The notes beneath the pieces are model-generated. The model searched no databases, was not told where the DNA came from, and saw only the letters and a list, made by a program, of their open reading frames with translations. A stretch of 64,000 nt of DNA, from the NCBI GenBank assembly GCA_027422505.1, contig JAPQWV010001407.1, positions 26,312 through 90,311 of the forward strand. Reading direction: 5' to 3'. Made by a program: the position numbers and the translations under genes. Positions 34,871 to 45,619 of the stretch are shown here, piece after piece. Source of the stretch: Craterostigma plantagineum. Its lineage: Eukaryota > Streptophyta > Magnoliopsida > Lamiales > Linderniaceae. Every line of letters starts with the position of its first letter. Positions within the stretch are counted from its first letter, which is position 1.

Positions 34871-36023
34871 ATAGTGAAATCAAAGAGATTCCATGTCACT
34901 GAGAAAATACGTAGATGTAAATTAGTGTTGGTATATGTTAGATGTCTTAGTTAACTACCAGGTTCTTGTAACCCCTCTAATCTGGAAGAGCAAAATACGA
35001 ACAGTAGTTAGGGAAACTCAGGATATATAAAAATTAGATCAATACTTAAATTTTAGATCTTGAATATGATGTATTAAACACTTTAAATGAAAGTAAATTA
35101 ATCATGTATTTTACGAAACAAATACTGAATTAGTTGGATAACCAGATCGAACAGTAAATTACTAGCCAATATCAGACCACATGAACAAATGGGTAATTTT
35201 CCGGATTGGATAATCCATACCCGGAAATTGACCGGAAGTTCAAAATTTCATGTAATATACAAATCAATAAAGACACTTTTTTTTTGGAAAAAAAAAAGAG
35301 TATGCAACGCAGTATATAGATTCTAATTTCTCCTTAAATTACTCTGAATGCGACAAATTGTATCTACACTCAAAGATTGTAAAATGATTCAAATAAATTG
35401 TATGAATGACCCAAACATAGCAAGCAAGCAAATCAAGGCAAGCACGTTATCTGTTCCAGTACACGACATCAGACATCTTCCTCATTTGTTCGTTCTTCGA
35501 AAATCGGCGCATTTCCGAAAGCCCACATAAGAATGCCAGTTTAGCAATTCATGGTGGCGAAACACGCATCATATCACGATTCCATCGCAGACAAAGTGAA
35601 GTTAAAGCATACAAGCACGAATTTCATCAATGCATAAAAAGCAAAAAAATAAGGCTTTGCAGGCGAGGTTTCGCTCAACTTCGCAAGTCTCGTGTTGCAT
35701 CCATAACTCCATCTTTTTCCTTGTTCAGACGCTATATAAATAAGGTACCCCTGCCTCAAACATCTACAAACACAGCTCTCCCTATTTGAAGATTTCATAT
35801 TAGCTCTAAACAGGTTCTCTTCTAATTTCCAGCGTCATGGTTATCATCCAAGTTGCATGCATAACATAAAACATACATACTTATACACACGCACATACAC
35901 AAGCACTCTAAACCAAGTAAATCAATAAATGTTTTAATGGGGGTAAAATGTGAAATACCTTTGCTTTATTGGTTTAGTACCTGACTTCGATCTTGCGTTG
36001 CTTCGCAGACTTTTGGCTCAGCA

Positions 36024-36235
36024 ATGGAGGAACAGAACAAAAGGCTGTTCGAGCAAAACTGCCAGATAGTTGTGCCAACGAAATACTGAGGAGGAAGCAG
36101 AACAGCTCAGAAAGGAGAACAGGCTCTGTCAGCTGCAATAAGGCGCAGGGAGCAAACAACAGTGAGTCTGAGCTCCAGCCCCAAACCGCCCCAGTGACGA
36201 ACCACCTATCTCGCAGCAAAGGAACTAAACAATGA
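36024..36235 (+). CDS. ZPR: LITTLE ZIPPER protein, copy 2
   Basis: The second copy of the small zipper gene. It starts MEEQNKRLFEQNCQIV and then loses frame because the C of GTTCGTGCC is missing (about 36073). Past that point the text for the NEILRR zipper helix and the tail ending SRSKGTKQ is present in other frames, with further indels (GAGGAGGAAGCAG lacks an A). Copy 1 is intact at each of these points but broken at another, so the conserved protein can be inferred from comparing the two. Role as for copy 1. Confidence 0.75.
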
Positions 36236-36984
36236 GGAGTCCAGAAACATTAGGACCAGCTTGCTTATTACCAGTTATTCTATCTAAGTGATATAATCAC
36301 AAATGTCTTTTGCATCGTTTGCTGTGTTTCCATCTATCCCCTGTAACAACAGCTTTCGTCTGTTTTACAGATGCTTATAATAAAAGTAATTAATAGAAGT
36401 CTCTATACTGGCTTCTCTTACTCTCGTATCGTTAGCATGATTGTGCCTATGCTGCTACTGCCTTTACCATCCAGAAAATATTGTAAACTTACGCAAAAGA
36501 AAAGGTATTCAGAAAAGGAACTTCCAAGAATAACAGTGTCGCGAAATCCCGTTTATACAGAGAGGTAGTAATCAACATTGCAAGAATGGCCACTAAACTA
36601 ATTATCCATTTACCTCACACCATCCATCAGAAAAGAAGCACATGTATAAACCACGAAAACAAATTAGCTTAAGATAACCCCTTGACATAGATATTCTTCA
36701 AGATTTGATAAACAGAGATGCTATAATATGATGTCCTCTCAACATGAGAGTTATATTATCATCTCAGTAACTCACTCAAGTTAATATCATCACAAAGTAA
36801 ATTCATTAGTACGTTAACAAACAATTGAAGAAAATATAATCATAGAAGGAAGCAAAACAAAAGAAGAAGTTGATCATACGTCATGATACCGGCTCGTAAC
36901 GTGCAAGTACATACTTGATACAGTGAATACCCATCAACACAGTAAAAGACGAAGAACTTGTCATATCGAGAATTTCTACAGCGC

Positions 36985-37735
36985 TCAGTCGAAATTCCAT
37001 CTTTTAGAACACACCAGAGCATCGAAAAGAGAACGTAAATCAAGAAACAAGCGTACGCAATCAAACCCCTATGCTCGTCTCCACTGCTCGCAAGTTCCAC
37101 CACCACCGCGTACATACCCTAGTCGACCAGACAACGAAATATCCCCGTCAAGGCGAAGACAATGGCTCCTCCCTGAGGGCAGAAACAACGAAAGGGCAGA
37201 CAGAATCACAATTGGAAGCATCGAGTACACAATCAGGCTAAAACACGTGTACATATCCAGATTCCCCTGATTCCTCCCTGCCAGCATATTAAACACCAAA
37301 TACAGAAACATCGAAGCCATTGTCACCCATCCGAGGATGATCCCAAAGTGTAGTTTCCCCGCTAAGAGCTGAAACAGACCGAAGGCCATCAGAAATAGGA
37401 AAGGTCCAGAAGATCAGGGTGCTCGTGGAGATGATGGTGATCTTGAACGGATTGAGGATCGAGAGGGTCTTTTGGTAGATTTGCCGCGTGTTGATTCCGA
37501 GTTCTTCTAGAAGCGGCCGGGTCTTCGAAGGAAGCGGAACCCGACGAGATGTACGGAGGAGGTACCCGGAGGACGTGGCGGCAGCGGCGGAGGACATGTC
37601 GAAGGATAGGAAGGGCAGGCTGGTCGAAGAGGTGGAGGCAGAAGCCGCCGGCTGGAATGGTGCCGTTGCACGGCGCTGCTGCGGCCCGGCGCCGGAGGGG
37701 AATACTACCGGCGGCACATTGAACTCCCTCGCCAT
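36985..37735 (-). CDS. YIP1: YIP1 family membrane protein, copy 2
   Basis: The better preserved of the two YIP1 copies. It starts MAREFNVPPVVFPSGAGPQQ, the conserved N-terminus of plant YIP1. Then come PFLSFDMSSAAAATSS, PLLEELGINTRQIYQKTLSI, LNPFKI, MAFGLFQLLAGKLHFGIILG, WVTMASMFLYLVFNMLAGRN, MYTCFSLIVYSMLPIVILSA and DEHRGLIAYACFLIYVLFSM. It is a five-pass ER/Golgi protein of vesicle transport. A few single-base indels still break the frame, in the segments around 37410, 37150 and 37015. It is convergent with the ZPR copy as in copy 1. The inserted 4.5-kb element lies only about 180 bp upstream of its start codon. Confidence 0.87.
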
Positions 37736-38155
37736 CAGATCAGATCTCAAATTAGGGTTCTTCTTTTTTCTTTTCTTTTTTCTTTTTTCTGAGATAGTGC
37801 GTTGGCGCGTTTATGTGTGCCTGAAGACAGAGATGCATAAATATGCTTTTGTTTTGACTTCCCTATATTTACTACTTTCGAAGTAATTATTATCTAATTA
37901 TGTAAAAATGGAGGTGAATTTAGAGTTAAATACCTAATGACAAGTTGAACTAAGAATCAGTCCCTATTGGTTTGATTTATGTCTAGGTACTGACATTAGG
38001 CAGAAAATTATTTTCGCTCCCTCACATGCCAAGTTACCATAATGCCTCTTCTTCGTCTCAGTGTAAATAAAAAATAAAATAAAACAGACTCCACTCCGTC
38101 GACCCTCAGAATCAAATCCTATCCAGAAAACGAAACATACGTTGACTTCCTCGAA

Positions 38156-38504
38156 ATGTTCAATCTAAGCATTCAAAGGCAGAGAATTCAAGCTGGAGAA
38201 GACACTGATGAGGAAAAGATGAAGAAGAAAAACCAACGCCTTCACAAGATGCTGATGAATATTCAGATGAGGAGACGATTTGAACCCAAACAGCGCGGGC
38301 CGTTCTGGACGGGTGTGCACGGAATCGATGAAGCCGTTTGATGTAATGTGTGGTGGAGGCATGTTCGAGGAATTCTGCAAACTCCACAAGCTGGAGGATG
38401 TTGTGAGGGTTTTGAAGATGAAGAGTAATTTTGAAGCATCACCTACCTATTACTTACGGGATCGGGTTGGTGGTGAGGTGCTTTTGCAATTGAAAGGGAA
38501 ATAG
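38156..38504 (+). other. Unrecognised ORF fragment inside the TIR element
   Basis: Two overlapping open frames suggest coding history. One begins MFNLSIQRQRIQAGEDTDEE and is Lys/Arg/Glu-rich. The next frame carries MKPFDVMCGGGMFEEFCKLH, LEDVVRVLKMKSNFEASPTY and YLRDRVGGEVLLQLKGK, which looks like real globular protein. I do not recognise the family. It could be a captured host gene fragment, as seen in Pack-MULEs, or part of a decayed element protein. Confidence 0.4.
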
Positions 38505-39530
38505 ATTGGAGGATGCATACGGGTTTGGACTATTGAAGATAAACTGAGATGAAAATTAGATTGGAGGATGCATACGGGTGCTGAGAAGGTTAATAAACGT
38601 GATAGTAGTGAAGATGAAATGATATGATCATCTATGCTCTGTTCTTTACATTGATCAGTTATGGACGCGTTGTTATGTAATTCTTGCACACACACTACAT
38701 GGACTGCCTTAGTAAATGTTTGAGGCTGCAAGAAGTATCAACAATTTTGTCGTATGAACTCTCTGAGAAGTTCGAAATGTGGTCGCAAGGATTAGGCGTG
38801 AATGTAGTTTGTTTTTTTTTTTCACTTACTGGTTTGATAATAGAGTATGTGACAGTCACACTGTAAGTCTGTTATGATTTTTTATCTTGTGTACTATGAC
38901 TATGTTAATTACCAGTAATTGGTTTGTTGAAGTCACATGTGATGTATACGCGATGAACTGCCCTGAAAGGTTCGACCAAAAAACGCCTAAATGAATGAGA
39001 TGGGCCTTGAAGAATGCCCAACGGGGTTTTGACAAAATGTCTGGTGAAGAAACATGTCTTGATGGCACGTCGTGACCATGATTTTGCTTCTTCATCTTGG
39101 TCGTGATGACGTGCGTGATGTGTTGAAGAAGCGTATACAAATTGAATTAGTTATCTTAGAATAAAATGATTGTTTTTCATCCTCCATCATAGGAATGAAA
39201 TTAATCATCACCAATGTAAACAAATAACTAAATTCATTGGTTAAATACCTAAATTGAGAGAAAAATACTAATTTTTTGGAGATAATACTGATATCTATGA
39301 TAAAAATACCTCCTAATAAAGCGAGGTATTTAAGACTAAAATGCCACCTTTCATCATTCATCATTCATAGTAATGACATGATAATCACCAACATAAAACA
39401 ACAGAGTTTGCACCAAACTTTACTTTCAAACTCGAAGTACAAGAATTCGGAGGAAAATACCTAAAATTTTGAGTGAATAATACTTAATTTTCGGCACATA
39501 ATACCTAAATGGTTTGTTTGTCAAGCATTC

Positions 39531-40400
39531 TACATAATAAAAACATTGATCTTCATCAACACCACAAAATTAGTTTTTCTAGCCGCTTCACTTTCGTTTT
39601 ACGGTCGAGTACTTGAATTCAATAATAAAATACCTAAATCAAGGTCTAAAGTACTTGATTTCTGGAATAAATACTCATATTCATGTAGAAAAATACCTGT
39701 AAATTGGGGGAGAACAACTAAGACTGAAATTGTTGGTTTTATCGTCAAGCAGTCTACATAATAAGAACATTGATCTTCATCAACACCACAAAATTAGTTT
39801 TCTAGCCACTTCACTTTCGTATACGGTCAAGTACTTGAATTCATTAGTAAAATACCTAAATCAAGGACTAAAAGTACTTCATTTCAGGAGATAAATACTC
39901 ATATTCATGTAGAAAGTACCTGCAAATTGGGGGAGAACAACTAAGACTGAAATTGTTTGTTTTATCGTCAAGCAGTCTACATAATAAGAACATTGATCTT
40001 CATCAACACCACAAAATTAGTTTCTAGCCACTTCACTTTCGTATACGGTCAAGTACTTGAATTCATTAGTAAAATACCTAAATCAAGGACTAAAGTACTT
40101 CATTCAGGAGCTAAATACTGATATTATGTAGAAAATACTTGCGAATTGGGGGAGAAACATCTAAGCCTATAATGATTGTTTTATCAAGAATACATAGTAA
40201 GAACATTGATCATCATCAACACCACAAAACTAGTTTCTAGCCACTTCACTTTCTTATACGGCGGGTACTTGAATTCAATAATAAAATACCTAAATCAATG
40301 ACTAAAGTACTTAATTTCAGGAGATAAAATACTGATATTCATGTAGAAAATACTTGCGCAATTGGGGGGAGATACGTTAGACTAAAACTGTTATTCTAAT
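39531..40400. repeat. Four tandem repeats of about 213-224 bp
   Basis: Units begin at 39531, 39755, 39978 and 40191 with TACATAATAAGAACATTGAT and carry CATCAACACCACAAAATTAG, the CACTTCACTTTCGTATACGG region and AAAATACCTAAATCAAGGAC. A partial, more diverged unit follows to about 40600. From about 40620 to 41110 similar motifs appear in reverse orientation (GGTATTTTATC, AAGTACTTCTC). Confidence 0.85.
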
Positions 40401-42691
40401 CAAAACTTATTAACTTGTACTGTGGGATGATAAGTGTTCTTACCATTTAAGATACTTGATGAAATGGTGTCAAGACTTACAAAAGTTACATCGAGTACTT
40501 GAATTCATCGTTAAAATACGTAAATTAGAGCAAGAAAAACTTAATTTTAGACCAAAAATACTCATACTTATGTGAAATACATGCGAATTGGGGTTTTGAT
40601 GAAAGAAGAATGTGTTTCTTCTTATTAGATGACTATCTGCGTGTATTTATGCTCCAAATATGGTATTCTGCATGTTTGCGAATGGTGATAAATAATGAAA
40701 CTAATATGTGTGATGTTTGATGAAAAGTGTACAAATTTAGTCATAGATGTCACGCTACTATCTGCGTGTATTTATTGCTCCAAATAAGGTATTTGTTTCC
40801 CTAAATTAGGTATTCGAAGACGCGATTTAGGTATTTTATCCCAAATTTTAAGTACTTCTCTTGGGTTGAAAGTGAGTTGCGAGGAAAGAAGTATTTTGCA
40901 TGTTGGTTATGAACAATGAAACTAATATTGTGATGTTTGATGAAAATGTATCAATTTAGTCATAGACGTCACACTATGATCTGTTTGTATTCTTCTCCAA
41001 ATAAGGTATTCTCTTCCCTACATTAGGTATTTGGGGACTCGATTTAGGTATTTTATCAACAAAATTTAAGTACTTCTCTTGGGTTGAAGTGAGTTGTGTG
41101 AAATAAAATATTTTGCATGTTGGTGATGAACAATGAAACTAAAAGAAGTATTTAGAAAATACCTAATGTACTAAGAAAAAACCATAAAACAAGTTCCCTT
41201 CTAACTTCACCTTCATTAATTCAAATACTTGTTTTTCATCAATAAAATACCTGAAATCGAGTAAAAAGTACCCTAATTTAGACCTAAAGTGTGTAGAAAA
41301 TACGTGCGACAGTTACGAATCATTTAAGACTAAAATCATAGATTTTAAGCAAATATATAATGTAGTAAGAACATGGTCATCACCAAAAGTTCCCTTCTAA
41401 CTTCACCTTCATATAAAAAAAACAGTTGCATAGTATGGTTTCATCAAACACTTTACATGATAATGATATACAAAGCCATATTCAAATATTTAACTCAAAT
41501 GTTTTACCAATTGTACAGTCATATTTCTATGTAATCAAATCCTTCATACATACATTCAAAGTTTATTGCATTGCAACGCTTAAAAAGAGCTAGGAGGAGA
41601 AGTATCAGAGCACGTGAGAAGATGGGATTTGATATGTGCACTTGAAGGACTAAACTTAACATCTTCGACTGTATCTCCATGCCCTCAGGGAAATGGCTGA
41701 GCTTGAACCAATGGTCCATTTCAACTTTTGCATCATCCACCAATCAATTCAAGATCTCGTGATGATGACGTAGTGCCCAAAACTATTGGCGATTAGGTTG
41801 ATTTCCCACGTCCCCTGAGGAGAACATCAGGATGTCAGTTGAGAAGCCATTATGCTGGTATTCACATGTATTATCAATTCTTCTCTACAACAAAATGTGC
41901 GAAATGGTTAGCAAGAAATAACTATAACTACAAAAAAAATCAAGAAACACAACACAAACCATCAAAATTCCTCAATTTTCTGAAACAAAATTCATAAAAA
42001 AAAGTTTAACTTAGAAAAAACACGCATAAACTGACAGAAAAGATGATAAGCATAGAATTCTATTTAATGAAAATGAACCACAATAACAAAGCCCTAGAGA
42101 CAACAGAACAGAGGACACAACTCACCTGCAAGAAAGCGCGAGCCAAACAAGGTTGTGATTAGCAATCCCAACGTAGAAAACTTGTATTCCATATTCAGCG
42201 GTCGTCCACGGTAAACTCCAATTTCAATTGATGAGGTGTGAGCTGGGTTGAAGGTTTTAGTCTTCAATCGTGATATTTAGGGTCAGTATTTGCGTTTTTT
42301 TTGGAAGATAAATGGCAACATGGTAATTTTCACACTAGGGAGTTAAAACTATGTTTTTGCTTAGTGGCGCTACCTATTCACAAAATGAAACTATAGGTAC
42401 TGATTCATAAGATAAAGTTGTAAATAGGTATTTTCTCTAAAATCCCCAATGGAGAGCATAATTTAGCGCTAAATAAAAAAATGAGAATAATATAATGTAA
42501 ATCATACTTTCTAGGAATAAAGTAATGACCCGAGATTAATACGAAGGTTATAATCTATTTCTCTCATTTCTTACAACAATGTCACACTCTTCGTGAAATG
42601 TCCAAAAAGAAAACAGATTACGCACTCAAACGGAGGAATAGGAGATTCTCCACGGATATATGAATTACAGAGCCAAGATTTATAAGTTCTA

Positions 42692-42907
42692 CTACATCCG
42701 TCCCACTTATTATTTTCAAAATTAGCGAGCACGTAAATAAGAAATCATATCTTTTTAATATTGTAGTACATTTTTAAGGAATGGATTGAGAAAACTAATT
42801 AGTGGGCACCCAATTTAAGAATCATTTATTACCAAAAATAGAAATGAAAATAATTATGCGAGAGCACGAAATAAAAATATGAGAATAAATAAGTGGGACG
42901 AAGAAAT
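42692..42907. mobile_element. Stowaway-like MITE
   Basis: About 216 bp with ends CTACATCCGTCCCACTTATT and AATAAGTGGGACGAAG, flanked by TA. The CTCCNTCCGTCCCA-type terminal repeat and TA duplication define Stowaway/Tc1-mariner MITEs. It is absent from the matching place in copy 1 (about 33010), so it was inserted after the two copies diverged. Confidence 0.8.
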
Positions 42908-43264
42908 TAACAATTTGATAATGCACTTATTTCGACTTGACCCGTCGTAAGAACGAAACAGAGGCTCTGAGATTTTAGTAGCTGTCCTCATCACTTGCAA
43001 CAAAAATTTACATAGGCTCTGAGATTTTAGTAGCTGTCCTCATCATTGTAACAAAATTTACATAATGCAATAAAATCAAATGTCTTTAACGTTTCCTCGC
43101 ATGAAAAAAAAAATTTATCCAAGAAGTTGAATCCCTCAAATTCTATTACCGAAATAATCATAACATAAATAAAATCTTTAATAATATATCATCATAATAC
43201 AATTTCATAGCAAAAACAAAGTTGAATCCTTGTCTAAACTCCAAAGCTAAGCCAATATCCTTGT

Positions 43265-43462
43265 CTATACTCTTTTTTCTCCGGATGATAAAACCTGCGG
43301 TCCTTCGATGAGCCAACGCCAGCTTTTGCAGACTGCTTTGAATCTCAATAACGTGCGCACGTCGAGCCGACTCAAGATTTCCACCCACAGCTTCAGCGGA
43401 AGATTCATCTCTCCTTCCTCGCCGGCAGTAGCAGATAACATGTTATTGTCCTCCTCCATCAC
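43265..43462 (-). pseudogene. Truncated F-box protein
   Basis: A 65-codon ORF starting MMEEDNNMLSATAGEEGEMN with a good F-box: LPLKLWVEILSRLDVRTLLR then FKAVCKSWRWLIEGP. F-box proteins are substrate receptors of SCF ubiquitin ligases and normally carry Kelch, FBA or LRR repeats after the F-box. Here a stop follows within 10 residues of the box, and no substrate-binding region is seen downstream to 43100. It is either a truncated gene cut by the border of the duplicated block or a short F-box-only protein. Confidence 0.65.
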
Positions 43463-43499
43463 CCAAAAGCAAGCTATCTATTTCGAAATCGTCTATTCA

Positions 43500-45615
43500 A
43501 CGTAACAAAGTAAAACATATCAGCAATCAAACAAAATCATAATCAATACACTGGGACGGGACGAAATGGAAAAAGAGAACAAAAGTTACGACGAAACGTA
43601 TTAGAAAATCCTAGACGGGAGCTAATACGCGGTGCATCTTGATACAAAGCAAAGAATGTCACGTTACAGCTATGAATACGCGGTGCATCTTGATACTGTC
43701 ACTATCTCAATACAGAACTGATGCGGAGCTAATAATCAACTAGTATTGAATCTCCGGAGAGACGATGATCGTTGAGACTGAAATATTTGGCACAGTTAGG
43801 GCTTAATTTATATATAAGTGAGCCCTTATTTAGGAAACAATAAACCAGGACTTGTGTATCTTTCTTATTCAAGAACGGCAAATGCATATGTGTAGACTTG
43901 TCAGCGGGGCAAGTTCGGGGCGGGGATTTGATCCCCATCCCGTCCCCGCGAAGTACACGGCGGGAAACTCGCCCCCATCCCCGACCCCGCGGGTATCCCC
44001 GTCCCCTCCCCGCGACAAAAGAAAAACAGAAAATTAAACTTGAAAACACCCATCCTAAAATTCAAGCTTCGCATAACGTTTATGATGACACAAACAAATA
44101 CATCAACTAGAAAAATAATGAAGCAAAGACAAGGAAGCATGGAACTCAACACATAATCGGACTCCATGAAAATCTGAAACACCCAAAATCAACTAAAAAC
44201 GAAGATGGGACTAACCTAGAGAAGACATAAAACTCCGGCGGAATAACACAACAACCAAAAAACAGAAACGTAAACCAAGATTGCGATCAAAATAAGGACT
44301 AACCTAGAGATGAGTATCTATCAACCAGCGACGGAATCAGAGGGGGGGTCAGATGGTGGTGATGGCGTCGACACCGCTATTTATTCTTTTTGAGAAGATT
44401 CGTATAACTTATAAGAGGAAGCTGATTAGAAAAGATACCAAAATGTCCTTTTACTGGGCTGAATATTTTTATTGGGCTATATTTTAAAAATATTAATAAC
44501 AGTTATAGGCCCATTCCAATTAATTACAAGGAAAGATCACTAAGAGCCCAAACAGATAGTTTTTCCTTTACAATTATCGCAGCTCTAACAATCCTCCCTC
44601 AGACAAGTTAATTACTTAAAAAGAAAAGGTCTTATCTAATACCATAGATATCAATAAGAAACATGAAAATAGATAGAAAGGAGAACAGAGTGAAGATGGA
44701 TTCGACTGACAAATGATACTGAACCAATTGATCCACTCCATCAACAGAAGCGCACATCAGCAAATACCTATTGCGAAATCAAATTTAATGAGATCACCCA
44801 TCAAAATACCGTCGTTATTATCATTTCTCTACGCCATTTCAGAAAAGTATAAACGCCGTCTAAGCTATTATCAGCAGGTAACAAGCTTTTAGATCATACC
44901 GAAAGAGTAACAGTAACAAATGAATAGTTAAAAAAAGACAGGATCGTAAATTATATTCATAAGGGGAAAAATGATAACAGAAACATAAAAATCGACCACG
45001 ATCAAAAGACCCATTGCAAAAACATCGAAGGAAGAAACGGCTTGAAGCCGAAATCTCGGACGTACTTTTTCAGATGCAAATTAAGTTTCCTCCGACTGAA
45101 ATAGTCAAACGCGATAGATTTGAATTCAGAGAATGATCCTTTCAGACGCGAAAAATAACAGAACCTCGGCGCAGCCTTGGAACTGAAGCGCCGCGAAGGT
45201 ATTGGAGATGGCTATCTTCGTTTCAGTTCAGGATCGATTGAGAGAGAGAATGGGAATGTGGAATCATTTGCTTGCCCATTGAAGTTGCAATTAATAAATC
45301 AAATCATGGTTGCATTGCATTGCAATTTTGCAGTGTGACGTCACTCGGTGTAGAGTGATTCCACGTCAGCTAGTACAGCTTTTTTATTTTGTATTTTCTG
45401 TGACGACGATTGTTGACGAACCTAATCTTTTTTTTTTTTAAATAAGTGACCTCTTGGCCATCGTCTTCAAATCAAATCTCCTCTGCGTTTCTGTGAATGT
45501 GCATGGTTATCTATTGTTTTTCTAAATATGTACATGAAAAGCAAAGCAATAAAGATGTCGCAAGTTCAGTACGCAAATATTGTATTGAACTCTATTCCAA
45601 ACCAAACTGAAATGG
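43500..45615. other. Long intergenic region
   Basis: About 2.1 kb with no recognisable gene. It contains a strongly GC-rich repeat at 43903-44022 in otherwise AT-rich DNA, and a GA-rich stretch at 45240-45252 that may be a transcript leader. None of the open frames resembles a known protein. Confidence 0.45.
43903..44022. repeat. GC-rich CCCCG-type degenerate repeat
   Basis: About 120 bp composed of variants of CCCCGNCCCCG and GGGGATC/GGGGCGGGG, far richer in G+C than its surroundings. The open frames across it (Arg/Gly/Pro) are consequences of the repeat and not a protein gene. Confidence 0.6.
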
Positions 45616-45619
45616 GATC

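Larger units (their letters stand above)
37914..42447. mobile_element. 4.5-kb TIR element (MULE-like, apparently non-autonomous)
   Basis: Inserted into copy 2 of the block; the empty site is at 32763-32770 in copy 1. The ends are long imperfect inverted repeats of about 150 bp: the left start GTGAATTTAGAGTTAAATACC pairs with the right end read in reverse, GGGGATTTTAGAGAAAATACC. The pairing continues through GAATCAGT-CCTAT and TAGGTACTGA. AATGGAG occurs on both sides, consistent with a 7-9 bp target-site duplication. Long TIRs and a 9-bp duplication suggest Mutator-like, but hAT cannot be excluded. Inside there are about 220-bp tandem repeats and inverted AGGTATTTT/AAATACCT arrays. No transposase is recognisable. 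Confidence 0.72.
33850..43110. repeat. Duplicated block, copy 2, interrupted
   Basis: The second copy of the GDSL-ZPR-YIP1 block. 33850-37906 matches copy 1 continuously. 37914-42447 is an inserted TIR element absent from copy 1. 42449-43110 matches 32764-33180, except for a Stowaway insertion at 42692-42907 and a local repeat of about 50 bp (GGCTCTGAGATTTTAGTAGC at about 42962 and 43014). Confidence 0.9.

Noticed and set aside
38684..39364. Several 60-94 codon ORFs inside the TIR element
   Set aside because: AT-rich frames without recognisable domains; not a transposase.
39531..40600. Regularly spaced repeats that could suggest a CRISPR-like array
   Set aside because: The units are about 220 bp with no short repeat/unique spacer pattern, and the genome is a plant. 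They are internal repeats of a TIR element.
43729..44182. Arg/Gly/Pro-rich ORFs in both strands
   Set aside because: They result from translating the GC-rich CCCCG repeat.
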